Assembly: GCA_021234155.1 (NCBI GenBank)
Contig: JAJEKV010000017.1
Location: 6,328,992-6,392,991, forward strand
Direction: 5' to 3'
From: Isoetes taiwanensis
Taxonomy: Eukaryota; Streptophyta; Lycopodiopsida; Isoetales; Isoetaceae
DNA length: 64,000 nucleotides
Shown here: positions 1 through 12,500 of the stretch, in pieces
How positions within the stretch are numbered: the first letter of the stretch is position 1
How the letters are laid out: every line of letters begins with the position of its first letter
Position numbers and translations under genes: made by a program
The notes under the pieces: model-generated
What the model was told of the DNA's origin: nothing
Databases searched by the model: none
Seen by the model: the letters and a program-made list of their open reading frames with translations, nothing else

Positions 1-11
1 CATGAACTAAA

Positions 12-1240
12 CTTCAGCAGATTCGTAGCCCAACTATCCTAAAATTAAAGTTTCCCTCTACTTTCACATTCGCACAGCATAAACTTCATAATACTTAAGT
101 AGTATACTTCCATTTTCAATATTTAGATACTCGTTGAACACCTAAGAAGCTTCTCTACAATACCGATTTAGGGTCACCTTTTTCAAATACCCAAGGACTG
201 AATTTACTTATAGATGCCTGCCCACGTTTTAAAGTGTAATTTCACAAGGATATCACCATTGCTTATGTTTGATTACTCATCAAAAAGCTGAAAAGATGCA
301 CTACAACCACTATTAGAGACCATTTTTTCCAATTAGCAATTTAACAAGTCCAGAAATAAAGTAAAAAGTCTGCTGTCACACTTACAACAGAAAATTCAAA
401 GAGCCATATATTCTAAACCATGCATCCAAATTATATTCTAAACCATGCATCCAAATTGAACGAATAGACACTCATTGGAAAGCTGAACATATTCCCTACA
501 ACTTCTATTAGATCCACGTTTACCAGATTCGTAGCCTAAGTACCCTAAATCTAAGGTTTCCCTCTGCTTTCACAATGACATAGCAGAAACTTCGAAGTGT
601 TGTAACCTAAACTGTATATCTCCATCTTCGACGCCTAGATATTCATTGAGCACCTAAAAACATGTTCTAGAATACTTATTAGACTCAACTTTTGTAAAAA
701 CAAAGCCTAAGTAACTTAAAAATATGCTTGAAATCTGTGTAAGACATGCTTTACTTGCAGCACTACCCACTAAAAGTTAAAGATGTCAGCCCTACATTTT
801 AGAAGGAAGGAAGGAAGGAAGTTTATTTTAACGTCCACGGAGGCCGGAGGCCTATGAGACGGCACAGAACAGGCAAAAAAGCACCATTCCTTATGTTTAG
901 ATATTCATCAAAAAGGTCATAAGATGCCCCACAACTCCAACTACAGGCCATTATTTCAAATTAGCCACTTAACTAGTCTAAAAATAAAGTAAAAGGTTTG
1001 TTGTTCACACTTTTACAGCAGAAAATTCAGAGAGTCATAACTTCTGAACCATGCATCCAAATTGGATGATTAGACACACATTGGAAAGATGAACATATTC
1101 TCTACAACTGTTATTAGAGCAAACTTTAGCAAATTTGCACTTTAGATACTCTAAAATTAATGCTAAACACTGCTTTCGCCATTTCGTAGCAGAAGACTTT
1201 AGCTTGGAAACTTCACATGGACGCTTATCCTTTTCCCTGC
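12..1240. repeat. Degenerate tandem repeat, about 0.5-0.6 kb period, a little over two copies
   Basis: Blocks recur in order. Text around 25-180 (TTCGTAGCC, TTTCCCTCT.CTTTCAC) returns at 525-680 and, weaker, at 1130-1200. Text around 285-460 (CATCAAAAAG, CCATGCATCCAAATT) returns at 905-1065. A 24-bp direct duplication (ATTCTAAACCATGCATCCAAATT) lies at about 409-456. A GGAA microsatellite at 805-822 interrupts the second copy. No coding frame is conserved between copies. Confidence 0.7.
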
Positions 1241-2901
1241 AATAAGTATTCCAATCTAGTTTGTATTCCAATTCCACGGACGCTTATCCCCTATCTAGCA
1301 TAACTCATGGAACTTCTCAGCTTTCAAAGCTACACAACCAATGCTGCAACATGTAATATTTTATTCTAACTACGATGCATTATATAAACTTGCAATATTG
1401 AAGTTTTACATTAAAAAGACTTAAAAGAACATGAATGGCGTCCTCTTGATTCATGATTTAGTCATGCGTTTCTGGGACAAAGATTAGATCAGGATCTGGT
1501 TCACTTTCTTTGTTCTTATCTCCATACAGGTCTACTTCAATTCTATGCACAAACACCGAGAAAATATGCAGGACCCTTGGAAACAAAGCTAAAATGATTG
1601 AGCAAATGAGTAGCTTGAGAAAAGGAAGATTGGATTTTTGCAGTCTTCAAAGGCAATAATGGATGCAAAGACAAAGCCAGTGGATGTTTTTGTTTAAAGA
1701 AGTGCATCCTGCCCATCTTTACCTATCTCTGCACAAATAAAAGCATCGAGTAAATTTGAGATATTCGTCAATAAAACACACCATTACATGCAGTTCTGCT
1801 TGAAAATTTTCACATAATCCTTCCTACAAAGTTTCAAGTCGTTGCCAAATTCGAACCCATTTTGCGAACTGCTTCCAATTTAGCTACAGAAACATCAAAA
1901 GCTCAACTATTCAGGCACATAACAACCCATTTAAAAATACGCATCAAACCCATTTCCTCAATTTTAGATACACGAAGATTTAGAACTCAAAAGTTGAAGC
2001 CAAATGGTTTTGTCGATAGAGTTACCTGGCTTGTTTCTTCATGCCCCTGCACCCCAGTTGTAGAAGCTGCAAGTCATCCTTCGCATAGCATCAAGGTCCG
2101 GCGATACAAACAGATGGGCGGGCCAGAAATACCTAGCATTAACCTGTGCTGAAGAGATTCGGCGGCCTCAATAGAATCAACTAGCTAGTTGCTATGGAAA
2201 ACGAGTTTGTGAAGAATATCCATGGCTGGAGGCAGAGGCATCCCGAGCCCAGGTTGCGACCAGGCAGCCAGTTCGTCACGGCGCCATGCCTATATCCGAT
2301 GCTCTGCGATGCATCTTATCCGTCCGGTATGCCACGTCGGCATAAACCGATGGCCAAAATGGGGGTTTTATTGAATCTCAACCGTTGAATTTTATTAAAT
2401 GACTATGACTCAACGGCCACGATCTTAAAATAGAAGATTGAGTACTGATGATGTTGAGGTGAATTCTTAAAAGTTGTGCATCCATCTTGCAGTCTATGGA
2501 ATCATGTCTTTGATCTTTTCTATGAATACATTTATTTAACTACATGTAGCTACAATGTCTTCCTAAATCTTTATTTATGCAGCTTGTACTGTTCAACGTC
2601 TTCCCTATAATTGAGTGATTGCTTAAAGGGTGTGTTATATTACGTAAAGATGTAGTCTTCTTCATTTTGAAATAGATAGAGGTGATATAAAGAAAATAGC
2701 AATTCTCCTAAGCAACTTAAAAGGCTGCCACATTATTGATGGGAATACCATTATTGATGGGAATAGAGAGTTGGTTGCATTGTCTAGCAATGCGAAGCGC
2801 CCAGAGGTCCAGTTCGAAAAAGGAATCCTTTCATTTGAGAGGAGGGTATATCATACACCATTCAAGCTTCGCACAATTTTCAAAACTATAAGTGTGCCGG
2901 T
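1241..2901. other. Gene-poor stretch; possible 5' leader of a minus-strand gene near 2040-2400
   Basis: No gene can be supported. On the minus strand, 2150-2050 reads as a short protein-like segment (RYFWPAHLFVSPDLD) that stops just before a splice-donor-like CCAG/GTAACT at about 2025. It may be a transcribed leader of a gene running left out of the window, or chance. Nothing else is recognised. Confidence 0.25.
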
Positions 2902-2950
2902 AAGAGAAATGTTCGCGACGGCGTTGGCCGCCGTGATAAATTTCTTGTAT
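2902..2950. repeat. 49-bp palindromic repeat, copy 1
   Basis: The core runs AGAGAAATGTT..., then GC-rich GGCG..GGCCGCC, then GATAAATTTCTTGTA. The two halves can fold on each other (GAAAT.TTTGCGGCGGCC against its inverted partner). Near-identical copies lie at 28591-28640 and 63809-63856, with unrelated flanks, so this is a discrete short dispersed element. Confidence 0.8.
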
Positions 2951-3578
2951 CTTAACATATATAAACCTCAAGGGGAAGATTCTTTTTCCGGAAGGAAAAA
3001 ATAGGGAGAGAAAAAAAGGCCAGAGAAAATAGAAGTGAAAGGAAAAAATGTTAGACGTGTCGAAGATTTGAAATGCTGTGTCTGATTTTAGGAGACAGAA
3101 AAGAATCGGTGATTTCCGCGCGGATTCGATCTGGACGGAACAGTGTGGACTGGATTTGATTGTTGTGCAGCTGGATGAAGACAGTTTGCTAATGAAAAGG
3201 TGTCGTTTTTGTGTTTTTTTTTTCCAGTTTTGTTATTGTATTATAGGTGTAGTAAACACGTGGCTATGGCGGCCGCAGGGGCAGCTGCGGACGCCTATCG
3301 GAGGACCTTTAGCCTCCACCCTTCTTTGCTTCGAAGCCGCTCCTAATTTCCCCATGTTTTGTCCCTTTTCTTGCTTTTAGGGTTTTTCTTTTAGCGTCGG
3401 CTCCCTTTATTTAGGGTTCAATTGGAATTTTGTATGATTCGCTTTTTGGCTGTGCATCTTGGTAAGAATCTGTAGTCAAGATTGCATCATGGTTTTTGGC
3501 ACAATGGTTCATATTGATGATTTTTTTTCTTTGCATGGCAGGCATAATTTGACCCAGTACTGGGTTGTATCCTTAAGA
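2951..3578 (+). other. Possible orphan promoter or 5' leader before the satellite array
   Basis: No supported coding sequence. At 3350-3480 there are TTTAGGG/TAGGGTTT motifs and a pyrimidine-rich tract resembling a plant 5' UTR, then a donor-like GGTAAGAATC at about 3460 and an acceptor-like TTTGCATGGCAG at about 3541. A host leader cut off by the array is possible but unproven. Confidence 0.25.
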
Positions 3579-6500
3579 GTCGAATCGCCATTTCGAAGCC
3601 TCCGCAATGCCCGAACGACAAAAAACTTTGGTTTCTACATCGCCGCCGGGGGGCGCTTCAAGAGTTGGATATGTTCTCGGGGCCGGATGTTGGAGTTTTT
3701 GGGCGTTCTCGAACCAGGTTCCTTGAACAAAGGATTCAACGGTCGGATACGAGGCAGAGATCGGGAGTGTGGTCTTTAGCGTCGCCCCGGCGCTTATTAC
3801 CCGAGAAAAGGCTGCCTCGGGGAAGCTTTTGGGGCTCGCCTCCCGGGGGTTTGGACTCTCCCCTCTAATGAGGAGGCCTTGCAAGGTCCTGGCCTTGTTT
3901 GACTTGGGCAAGTGTGCGGCTCGGCTGCCCAACAACAGTTTTGCCCGGACCGTTCTAATGCAAACTATTTGATCTAAACCTTATCCAAAATTTTTGAAAG
4001 TTGGCTTGTATGTTGGCGATGACTTGGGAAGCTAGCGACGAAAAAATCAGAATTTAAGTCCGTATTATGCATTAATTACGAATTTCTGAATGTCTTGCTA
4101 ACGCAAAAGTGGGCCTTGACTTCTAAGCGCCACAGCGGGAGGAGTACAGGTCCAAACTTCATTCCGTCGGTTCCCCTTGCTTCAGCGTTCTCAAGCGCAT
4201 GTGATCGGCCACGCCCCAAGTATAAAAGACCAAAACTTCGGCTGCCCAAAGCGCAAACCACGCTAGAACACGGCAACTCATAGGGTTTACGTTTGGAGGG
4301 CTCTATCCTTGTCGTTGACTAGGACCTTGCCGATGTCTTGGCGTAGGGGGGTGTTGACGCCTTGAGAACGGACCCTAAAAACCACCGAAGCTGCTTGCCC
4401 CAAAAGTCCTCTCCCGAAGGCCACGGTGGACGGACGGGCAACTTTCCCTCTCCGGAAGCGTGATGCGTCTCTCGCCAATGGACTCGTAAGCGTCGACATT
4501 GCTCTAGGGACTAAGTTTTGTGGCGAAGCCCACCCCTTCTCGAAGAAGCGCCAAACTATCTCATGTGCAACACATTCAGTAGTCAATTGGCCTAGGAGGT
4601 GGTCTTTGAATCTTTGCAATGTAGGGCGTAAGTGTTTCTTTCTTTTGCAAAGCTGACCATGTAACTTGGTCCCTAGGGTAATTTTGGCATTAGGGGACGA
4701 TGTGGCGAAGTCGAATCGCCATTTCGAACATCCGCTAATGTCGAACGACAAAACACTTTGGTTTCTACATTGTCGCCGCGGGGGCGCCAGCGGTTTGATA
4801 TGTTCTCCGGGGCCGGATGTTGGATTTTTTGGACCTTCGGACAGGTTCCTTGAACAAAGGATTCAACGGTCGGATCACGGGAACAGAGATCGGGAGTGTG
4901 GTCTTTAGCGTCGCCCCGGTGGGGCTGCCGAGAAAAGCTGCCTCGGGGAAGCTTTTGGGGCTCGCCTCACGGGGTTGGACTCTCCCCCCTCTAATGAGGA
5001 GGCCTTGCAAGGTCGGCCTTGTTTGACTTGGGCAAGTGTGCTAGCTTCGGCTGCCCAACAACAAGTTTGCCGGACCGTTCTAATGCAAACTATTTGATCT
5101 AAACCTTATCCAAAAATTTTGGAAGTTGGCACGTATGTTGGCGATGACTTAGGAAACTAGGTGACAAAAATCAGAATTTAAGTCCGTACTATGCATTAAT
5201 TACGAATTTCTGAATGTCTTGCTTCTTCGCAAAAGTGGGCCTTGACTTCTAAGCGCCACAACGGGAGGAGTACAGGTCCAAACTCCATTCCGTCAGTTCC
5301 CCTTGCTTGGCGTTCTCAAGCGCATGTGATCGGCCACGTCCCAAGTGTAAAAGACCAAAACTTCGGCAGCCAAAAGCGCAAACCCCGCTAGAACACGGCA
5401 ACTCATAGGGTTTACGTTTGAGGCTCTATCCTTATCGATTTGACTAGGACCTGGCGGGTGTCTTGGCGTAGAGTGGGGGTGTTGATGCGAGCCACAGACC
5501 CTAAAACCACCCGAAGCGGCGTGCCCAAAAGTCCCTCTCGAAGGCCCCGGGCGACGGACGGGCAACTTCCCCTCTTGGGCAAAGTGGATGCGTCTCGCCA
5601 ATGGACTCGAGCGTCGAGATTGCCCTAGGGACCAAGTTTTGTGGCGGAAGCCCACCTCTTCTCAAGCGCCAAAGTATCTCATGTGCAACACACTTTCGTA
5701 GTCAATTGGCCTAGGAGGTGGTCACGAATCTTTGCAATGTAGAGGCGTAAGTGTTTCTTTCTTTGCAAAACCCGGCCGGTGTAACTTGGTCCCTAGGGTA
5801 ATTTTGGCATTCGGACGATGTGGCGAAGTCGAATCGCCATTTCGAACCTCATAATGCCCCAACGACAAAACACTTTGGTTTTCTAAGCGCATGGCGGCAG
5901 CTTCGGTTTGATATGTTCTCGGGGCCGGATGTTGGATTTTTTCGACCTTTCGGACCGGGTTCCTTGAACAAAGGATTCAGCGGTGGGATACGGAACCGAG
6001 ATCCCGGGAGTGTGGTCTTTAGCGTCGCCCCGGCGGGCGCTGCCAGAAAGGGCTGCCTCGGGAAGCTTTTTGGGGCTCGGGCCTCACGGGGTTCGGACTC
6101 TCCACTCTAATGAGGGAGGCCTTGCAAGGTCCCGGCCTTGTTTGACTTGGGCAAGTGTGCGGCTTCGGCTGCCCAACAACGGCTGCCGGGACCGTTCTAA
6201 TGCAAACTATTTGATCTAAACCTTATCCAAAATTTTTGAAAGTTGGCCTGTATGTTGGCAATGACTTAGGAAGCTAGCTGACACAAAATCAGAATTTAAG
6301 TCCGTACTATGCATTAATTACGAATTCTGAATGTCTTGCTACTACAAAAAGTGGGGCTTGATTTCTAAGCGCCACAGCGGGAGAGTCTGAGGTCCAAACT
6401 CCATTCCGTCAGTTCCCCTTGCTTGGCGTTCTCAATCGCATGTGATCGGCCACGCCCCAAGTGCAAAAGACCAAAACTTCGGCACCAAAGCGCCAAACCC

Positions 6501-9500
6501 CGCTGGGAACACGGCAACTCATAGGGTTTACGTTTGGGGGCTCTATCCTTGTCAGATTTGACTAGGACCTGGCCGTGTCTTGGCGTAGGGGGTGTTGGCC
6601 TTGAGCACGGACCCTAAAACCACAGGAAGCGGCTTGCCCCAAAAGTCCTCTCCGAAGGCCCTGGCGGGGGCGGGCCTTCCCTCTCCGGGCAGTGATGTCT
6701 GCGCCAATGGACTCGAGGCGTCGACATTGCCCTAGGGACCAAGTTTTGTGGCGAAGCCCACCCCTTCTCGAAGAAGCGCCAAACAATCTCATGTGCAACA
6801 CACTCGTAGTCAATTGGCCTAGGAGGTGGGCTGAATCTTTTGCAATGTAGAGGCGTAAGTGTTTCTTTCTTTTGCAAACCCCGACCATGTAACTTGGTTC
6901 CTAGGATAATTTTGGCATTAGGACGATGTGGCGGTAAGTCGAATCGCCATTTGAACCTCTCAATGTCCGAACGACAAAACACTTTGGTTTCTACTTTATT
7001 AAGCGTGAGCGGCTTATTTGTTTGATATGTTCTCGGGACGGATGTTGGATTTTTGGACCTTCTCGGACCGGGTTCCTTGAACAAAGGATTCAACGGTCCG
7101 ATCACGGGGAACCGAGATCAGGGAGTGTGGTCTTTAGCGTCGCCCGTGAGGCGCTGGCGGGAAAAGGTTGCCTCGGGGAAGCTTTTGGGGCTCGCCTCAC
7201 GGGGTTGGGACTCTCCCCTCTATTGAGGAGGCCTTGCAAGGTCCCGGCCTTGTTTGACTTGGGCAAGTGTGCGGCTCAACCCCAACAACAGTAATGCGGG
7301 ACCTATTTGATCTAAACCTTATCCAAAATTTTTGAAAGTTGGCTGTATGTTGGCGATGACTTAGGAAGCTAGTGACAAAAATCAGAATTTAAGTCCGTAC
7401 TATGCATTAATTACGAATTTCTGAATGTCTTGCTCTTTGCAAAAAGTGGGCCTTGACTTCTAAGCGCCACAACGGGAGGAGTATTGGTCCAAACTTCATT
7501 CCGTCAGTTCCCCTTGCCCGGGCGTTCTCAAGCGCATGTGATCGGCCACGTCCCAAGTGTAAAAGACCAAAACTTCGGCTGACCAAAGCAAAACCTGCTA
7601 CAAAACCCTCATAGGGTTTACGTTTGAGGCTCTATCCTTGTCGGTTGACTAGGACCAGATGTCTTGGCGTAGAGGGGGTGTTGGCCTTGAGGAGAATGGA
7701 CCCTAAAACCACCCGAGGCGGCTTGCCCCAAAAGTCCTCTCCGAAGGCCGGTGACGGACGGGCAACTTCCCCTCTCCGGGAGCAGTGATCTGTCTCTGCC
7801 AATGGACTCCGAGCGTCGAGATTGCCCTAGGGACCAAGTTTTGTGGCGAAGCCCACCCCTTCTCGAAGAAGCGCCAAAGTATCTCATGTGCAACACACTC
7901 GTAGTCAATTGGCCTAGGAGGTGGGCTGGCGAATCTTGCAATGTAGGCGTAAGTGTTTCTTTCTTTTTGCAAAGCGGCCAGGTGTAACTTGGTCCCTAGG
8001 GTAATTTTGGCATTCGGGCGATGTGGCAAAGTCGAATCGCCATTTGAACCTCGCAATGTCCGAACGACAAAACACTTTGGTTTCTACATCGTCGCCCGCG
8101 ATGACGCGGCAGCGGTTTGATATGTTCTCGGGGACGGATGTTGGATTTTTGGACCTTCTCGGACCCAGGTTCCTTGAACAAAGGATTCAACGGCCGGATC
8201 ACGGAACCGAGATCCGAGTGTGGTCTTTAGCGTCGCCCCGTGAGCTTTTGCCAGAAAAGGCTGCCTCGGGAAGCTTTTTGGGGCTCGTCTCACGGGTTGG
8301 ACTCTCCACTCTAATGAGGAGGCCTTGCAAGGTCTGGCATTGTTTGACTTGGGCAAGTGTGCCCATTTCATTGCCCAACAACGGTTTGCGGACCGTTCTA
8401 ACGCAAACTATTTGATTTAAACCTTATCCAAAATTTTTGAAAGTTGGCACGTATGTTGGCAATGACTTAGGAAGCTAGCTGACACAAAATCAGAATTTAA
8501 GTCCGTACTATGCATTAATTACGAATTTCTTTAATGTCTTGCTCTTTGCAAAAGTGGGCCTTGACTTTCTAACCGCCACAACGGAGGTCTGAGGTCCAAA
8601 CTCCATTCCGTCGGTTCCCCTTGCTTGGCGTTCTCAAGCGCATGTGATCGCCCACGTCCCAAGTGCAAAAGACCAAAACTTCGGCACCCAAAACGCAAAC
8701 CCCCGCTAGAACACGGCAACTCATAGGGTTTACGTTTGATTGGCTCTATCCTTGTCGATTTGACTAGGACCTTCGCGTAGTGTCTTGGCGTAGAGGGGGT
8801 GTTGACGCCGAACACCGGACCCTAAAACCACCCGGGCGGCTTGCCCCAAAAGTCCTCTCGAAGGCCTGGCGAGGGGCCGCAACTTCCCCTCTCACGGGCA
8901 GTGATCCATCTCGCCAATGGACTCGGAAGCGTCGACATTGCCCTAGGGACCAAGTTTTGTGGCGAAGCCCCACCCCTTCTCGAAGAAGCCAAACAATCTC
9001 ATGTGCAACACACTCGTAGTCAATTGGCCTAGGAGGTGGGGCTTTGAATCTTGCAATGTAGAGGCGTAAGTGTTTCTTTCTTTTGCAAAACCTGACCATG
9101 TAACTTGGTCCCTAGGATAATTTTGGCATTAGGACGATGTAAGCGAAGTCGAATCGCCATTTGAACCTCCACAATGTCGAACGACAAAACACTTTGGTTT
9201 CTAATCGCCGCCTTGAAGCGCAGCGGTTTGATATGTTCTCGGGACGGATGTTGGATTTTTGGACCTTCTGGGGACCAGGTTCCTTGAACAAAGGATTCAA
9301 CGGTCCGATCACGGGAACCGAGATCGGGGAGTGTGGTCTTTAGCGTCGCCCCGTGGTATTTGGCTGGCGGAAAAGGTTGCCTCGGGGAAGCTTTTGGGGC
9401 TCGCCTCACGGGGTTGGACTCTCCCTCTATTGAGGAGGCCTTGCAAGGTCCTGGCCTTGTTTGACTTGGGCAAGTGTGCCGGCTTCGGCTGCCCAACAAC

Positions 9501-12500
9501 AAAGTTGCCGGGCCTATTTGATCTAAACCTTATCCAAATTTTTTGAAAGTTGGCCTGTATGTTGGCGATGACTTAGGAAGCTAGCCGACAAAAAATCAGA
9601 ATTTAAGTCCGTACTATGCATTAATTACTTAATTCTGAATGTCTTGCTCTTTGCAAAAAGTGGGCCTTGACTTCTAACCGCCACAACGGGAGGAGTACAG
9701 GTCCAAACTTCATTCCGTCGGTTCCCCTTGCTTCGCGTTCTCAACTGCATGTGATCGCCACGCCCCAAGTGTAAAAAGACCAAAACTTCGGCAGCCCAAA
9801 GCGCAAACCACGCTAGAACCCTCATAGGGTTTACGTTTGAGGCTCTATCCTTGTCGATTTGACTAGGACCTTCTTGGCCGTGTCTTGGCGTAGAGGGGGG
9901 TGTTGGCCTTGAGAGAATGGACCCTAAAACCACACGAAGCGGCTTGCCCCAAAAGTCCTCTCCCGAAGGCCACGGTGACGGACGGGCAACTTCCCCTCCG
10001 AAGCAGTGATCCGTCTCGCCAATGGACTCGAACGTCGAGATTGCCCTAGGGACCAAGTTTTGTGGCCGAAGCCCACCCCTTCTCGAAGAAGCGCCAAAGT
10101 ATCTCATGTGCAACACACTCGTAGTCAATTGGCCTAGGAGGTGGCTGGCTGAAATCTTTGCAATGTAGGGCGTAAGTGTTTCTTTCTTTTGCAAAGACCG
10201 CGTGTAACTTGTTCCCTAGGGTAATTTTGGCATTCGGACGATGTGGCAAAGTCGAATCGCCATTTCGAGCCTCCGCAATGTCCGACGACAAAACACTTTG
10301 GTTTCTACTTCGCCGCCGCGCATGACGCCAGCGGTTTGATATGTTCTCCGGACGGATGTTGGATTTTTGGACCTTCTCGGACCGGGTTCCTTGAACAAAG
10401 GATTCAGCGGCCGGATACGGAACCAAGATCCGGGAGTGTGGTCTTTAGCGTCGCCCCGTGGGCCGCCAGAAAAGGCTGCCTCGGGAAGCTTTTGGGGCTC
10501 GCCTCCGGGGTTCGGACTCTCCACTCTAATGAGGAGGCCTTGCAAGGTCGGCATTGTTTGACTTGGGCAAGTGTGCCTCATTTTGCCCAACAATTTTGCC
10601 GGACCGTTCTAACTTAAACTATTTGATCTAAACCTTATCCAAAATTTTTGAAAGTTGGCCTCGTATGTTGGCAATGACTTAGGAAGCTAGTGACACAAAA
10701 TCAGAATTTAAGTCCAGGTACTATGCATTAATTACGAATTTTCTTAATGTCTTGCTACCGCAAAAGTGGGCCTTGACTTCTAACCGCCACAGCGGGAGGA
10801 GTACTGGTCCAAACTCCATTCCGTCGGTTCCCCTTGCTTCAGCGTTCTCAATGCATGTGATCGGCCACGTCCCAAGTGCAAAAGACCAAAACTTCGGCAC
10901 CCAAAACGCAAACCCTCGCTAGAACACGGCAACTCATAGGGTTTACGTTTTGAGGCTCTATCCTTGTCGATTTGACTAGGACCTTGCGCCGTGTCTTGGC
11001 GTAGGGGGGTGTTGACGCCGAGAGCACGGACCCTAAAACCACCCGAAGCAGCTTGCCCCAAAAGTCCTCTCTCCGAAGGCCCCGCAGCGGACGAGCAACT
11101 TTCCCTCTCCGGGCAGCGTGATCCTGTCTCACGCCAATGGACTGAACTTCGACATTGCCCTAGGGACCAAGTTTTGTGGCGAAGCCCACCCTTCTCGAAG
11201 AAGCGCCAAACTATCTCATGTGCAACACACTCGTAGTCAATTGGCCTTGAATCTTTGCAATGTAGGGCGTAAGTGTTTCTTTCTTTTGCAAAACCGACCT
11301 TGTAACTTGGTCCCTAGGGTAATTTTGGCATTCGGACGATATAGCGAAGTCGAAAACGCCATTTCGAGAACCTCCGCTAATGTCCAGAACGACAAAACAC
11401 TTTGGTTTCTACACCGCCGCCCCGCGGGATGCTTCGCGGTTTGATATGTTCTCGGGGACGGATGTTGGATTTTTTGGACCTTCTCGGACCGGGTTCCTTG
11501 AACAAAGGATTCAACGGTCGGATCACGGAACCAAGATCCGGGAGTGTGGTCTTTAGCGTCGCCCCCGTGAGGCTGCCAGAAAAGGCTGCCTCGGGAAGCT
11601 TTTTGGGGCTCGCCCGGGGTTGGACTCTCCCCTCTAATGAGGAGGCCTTGCAAGGTCCCTGGCCTTGTTTGACTTGGGCAAGTGTGCTATTTCGGCTGCC
11701 CAACAGCAGGCTGCCCGGGACCGTTCTAATGCAAACTATTTGATCTAAACCTTATCCAAAAATTTTGGAAGTTGGCTCTGTATGTTGGCGATGACTTAGG
11801 AAACTAGTGACAAAAATCAGAATTTAAGTCCGTACTATGCATTAATTATTTAATTTACTTAATGTCTTGCTACTCCAAAAGTGGGCCTTGACTTCTAACT
11901 GCCACAACGGGAGGAGTACAGGTCCAAACTCCATTCCGTCAGTTCCCCTTGCTTCGCGTTCTCAACTGCATGTGATCGGCCACGTCCCAAGTGTAAAAGA
12001 CCAAAACTTCGGCAGCCAAAGCGCAAACCCCGCTAGAACACGGCAACTCATAGGGTTTACGTTTGAGGCTCTATCCTTATCGATTTGACTAGGACCTTCT
12101 TGGCCGTGTCTTGGCGTAGAGTGGGGGTGTTGATGCGAGAGCACGGACCCTAAAAACCACCCGAAGCGGCGTGCCCCAAAAGTCCTCTCAGAAGGCCCCG
12201 GCGGACGGACGGGCAACTTCCCTCTTGGGCCGTGATCATCTCTGCCAATGGACTCGAGCGTCGAGATTGCCCTAGGGACCAAGTTTTGTGGCGAAGCCCA
12301 CCTCTTCTCGAAGAAGCGCCAAAGTATCTCATGTGCAACACACTTTCGTAGTCAATTGGCCTAGGAGGTGGGCTTGCTTTGAATCCGCAATGTAGGGCGT
12401 AAGTGTTTCTTTCTTTTGCAAAAGCGGCCAGGTGTAACTTGGTCCCTAGGGTAATTTTGGCATTCCGGACGATGTGGTTAAGTCGAATCGCCATTAGAGA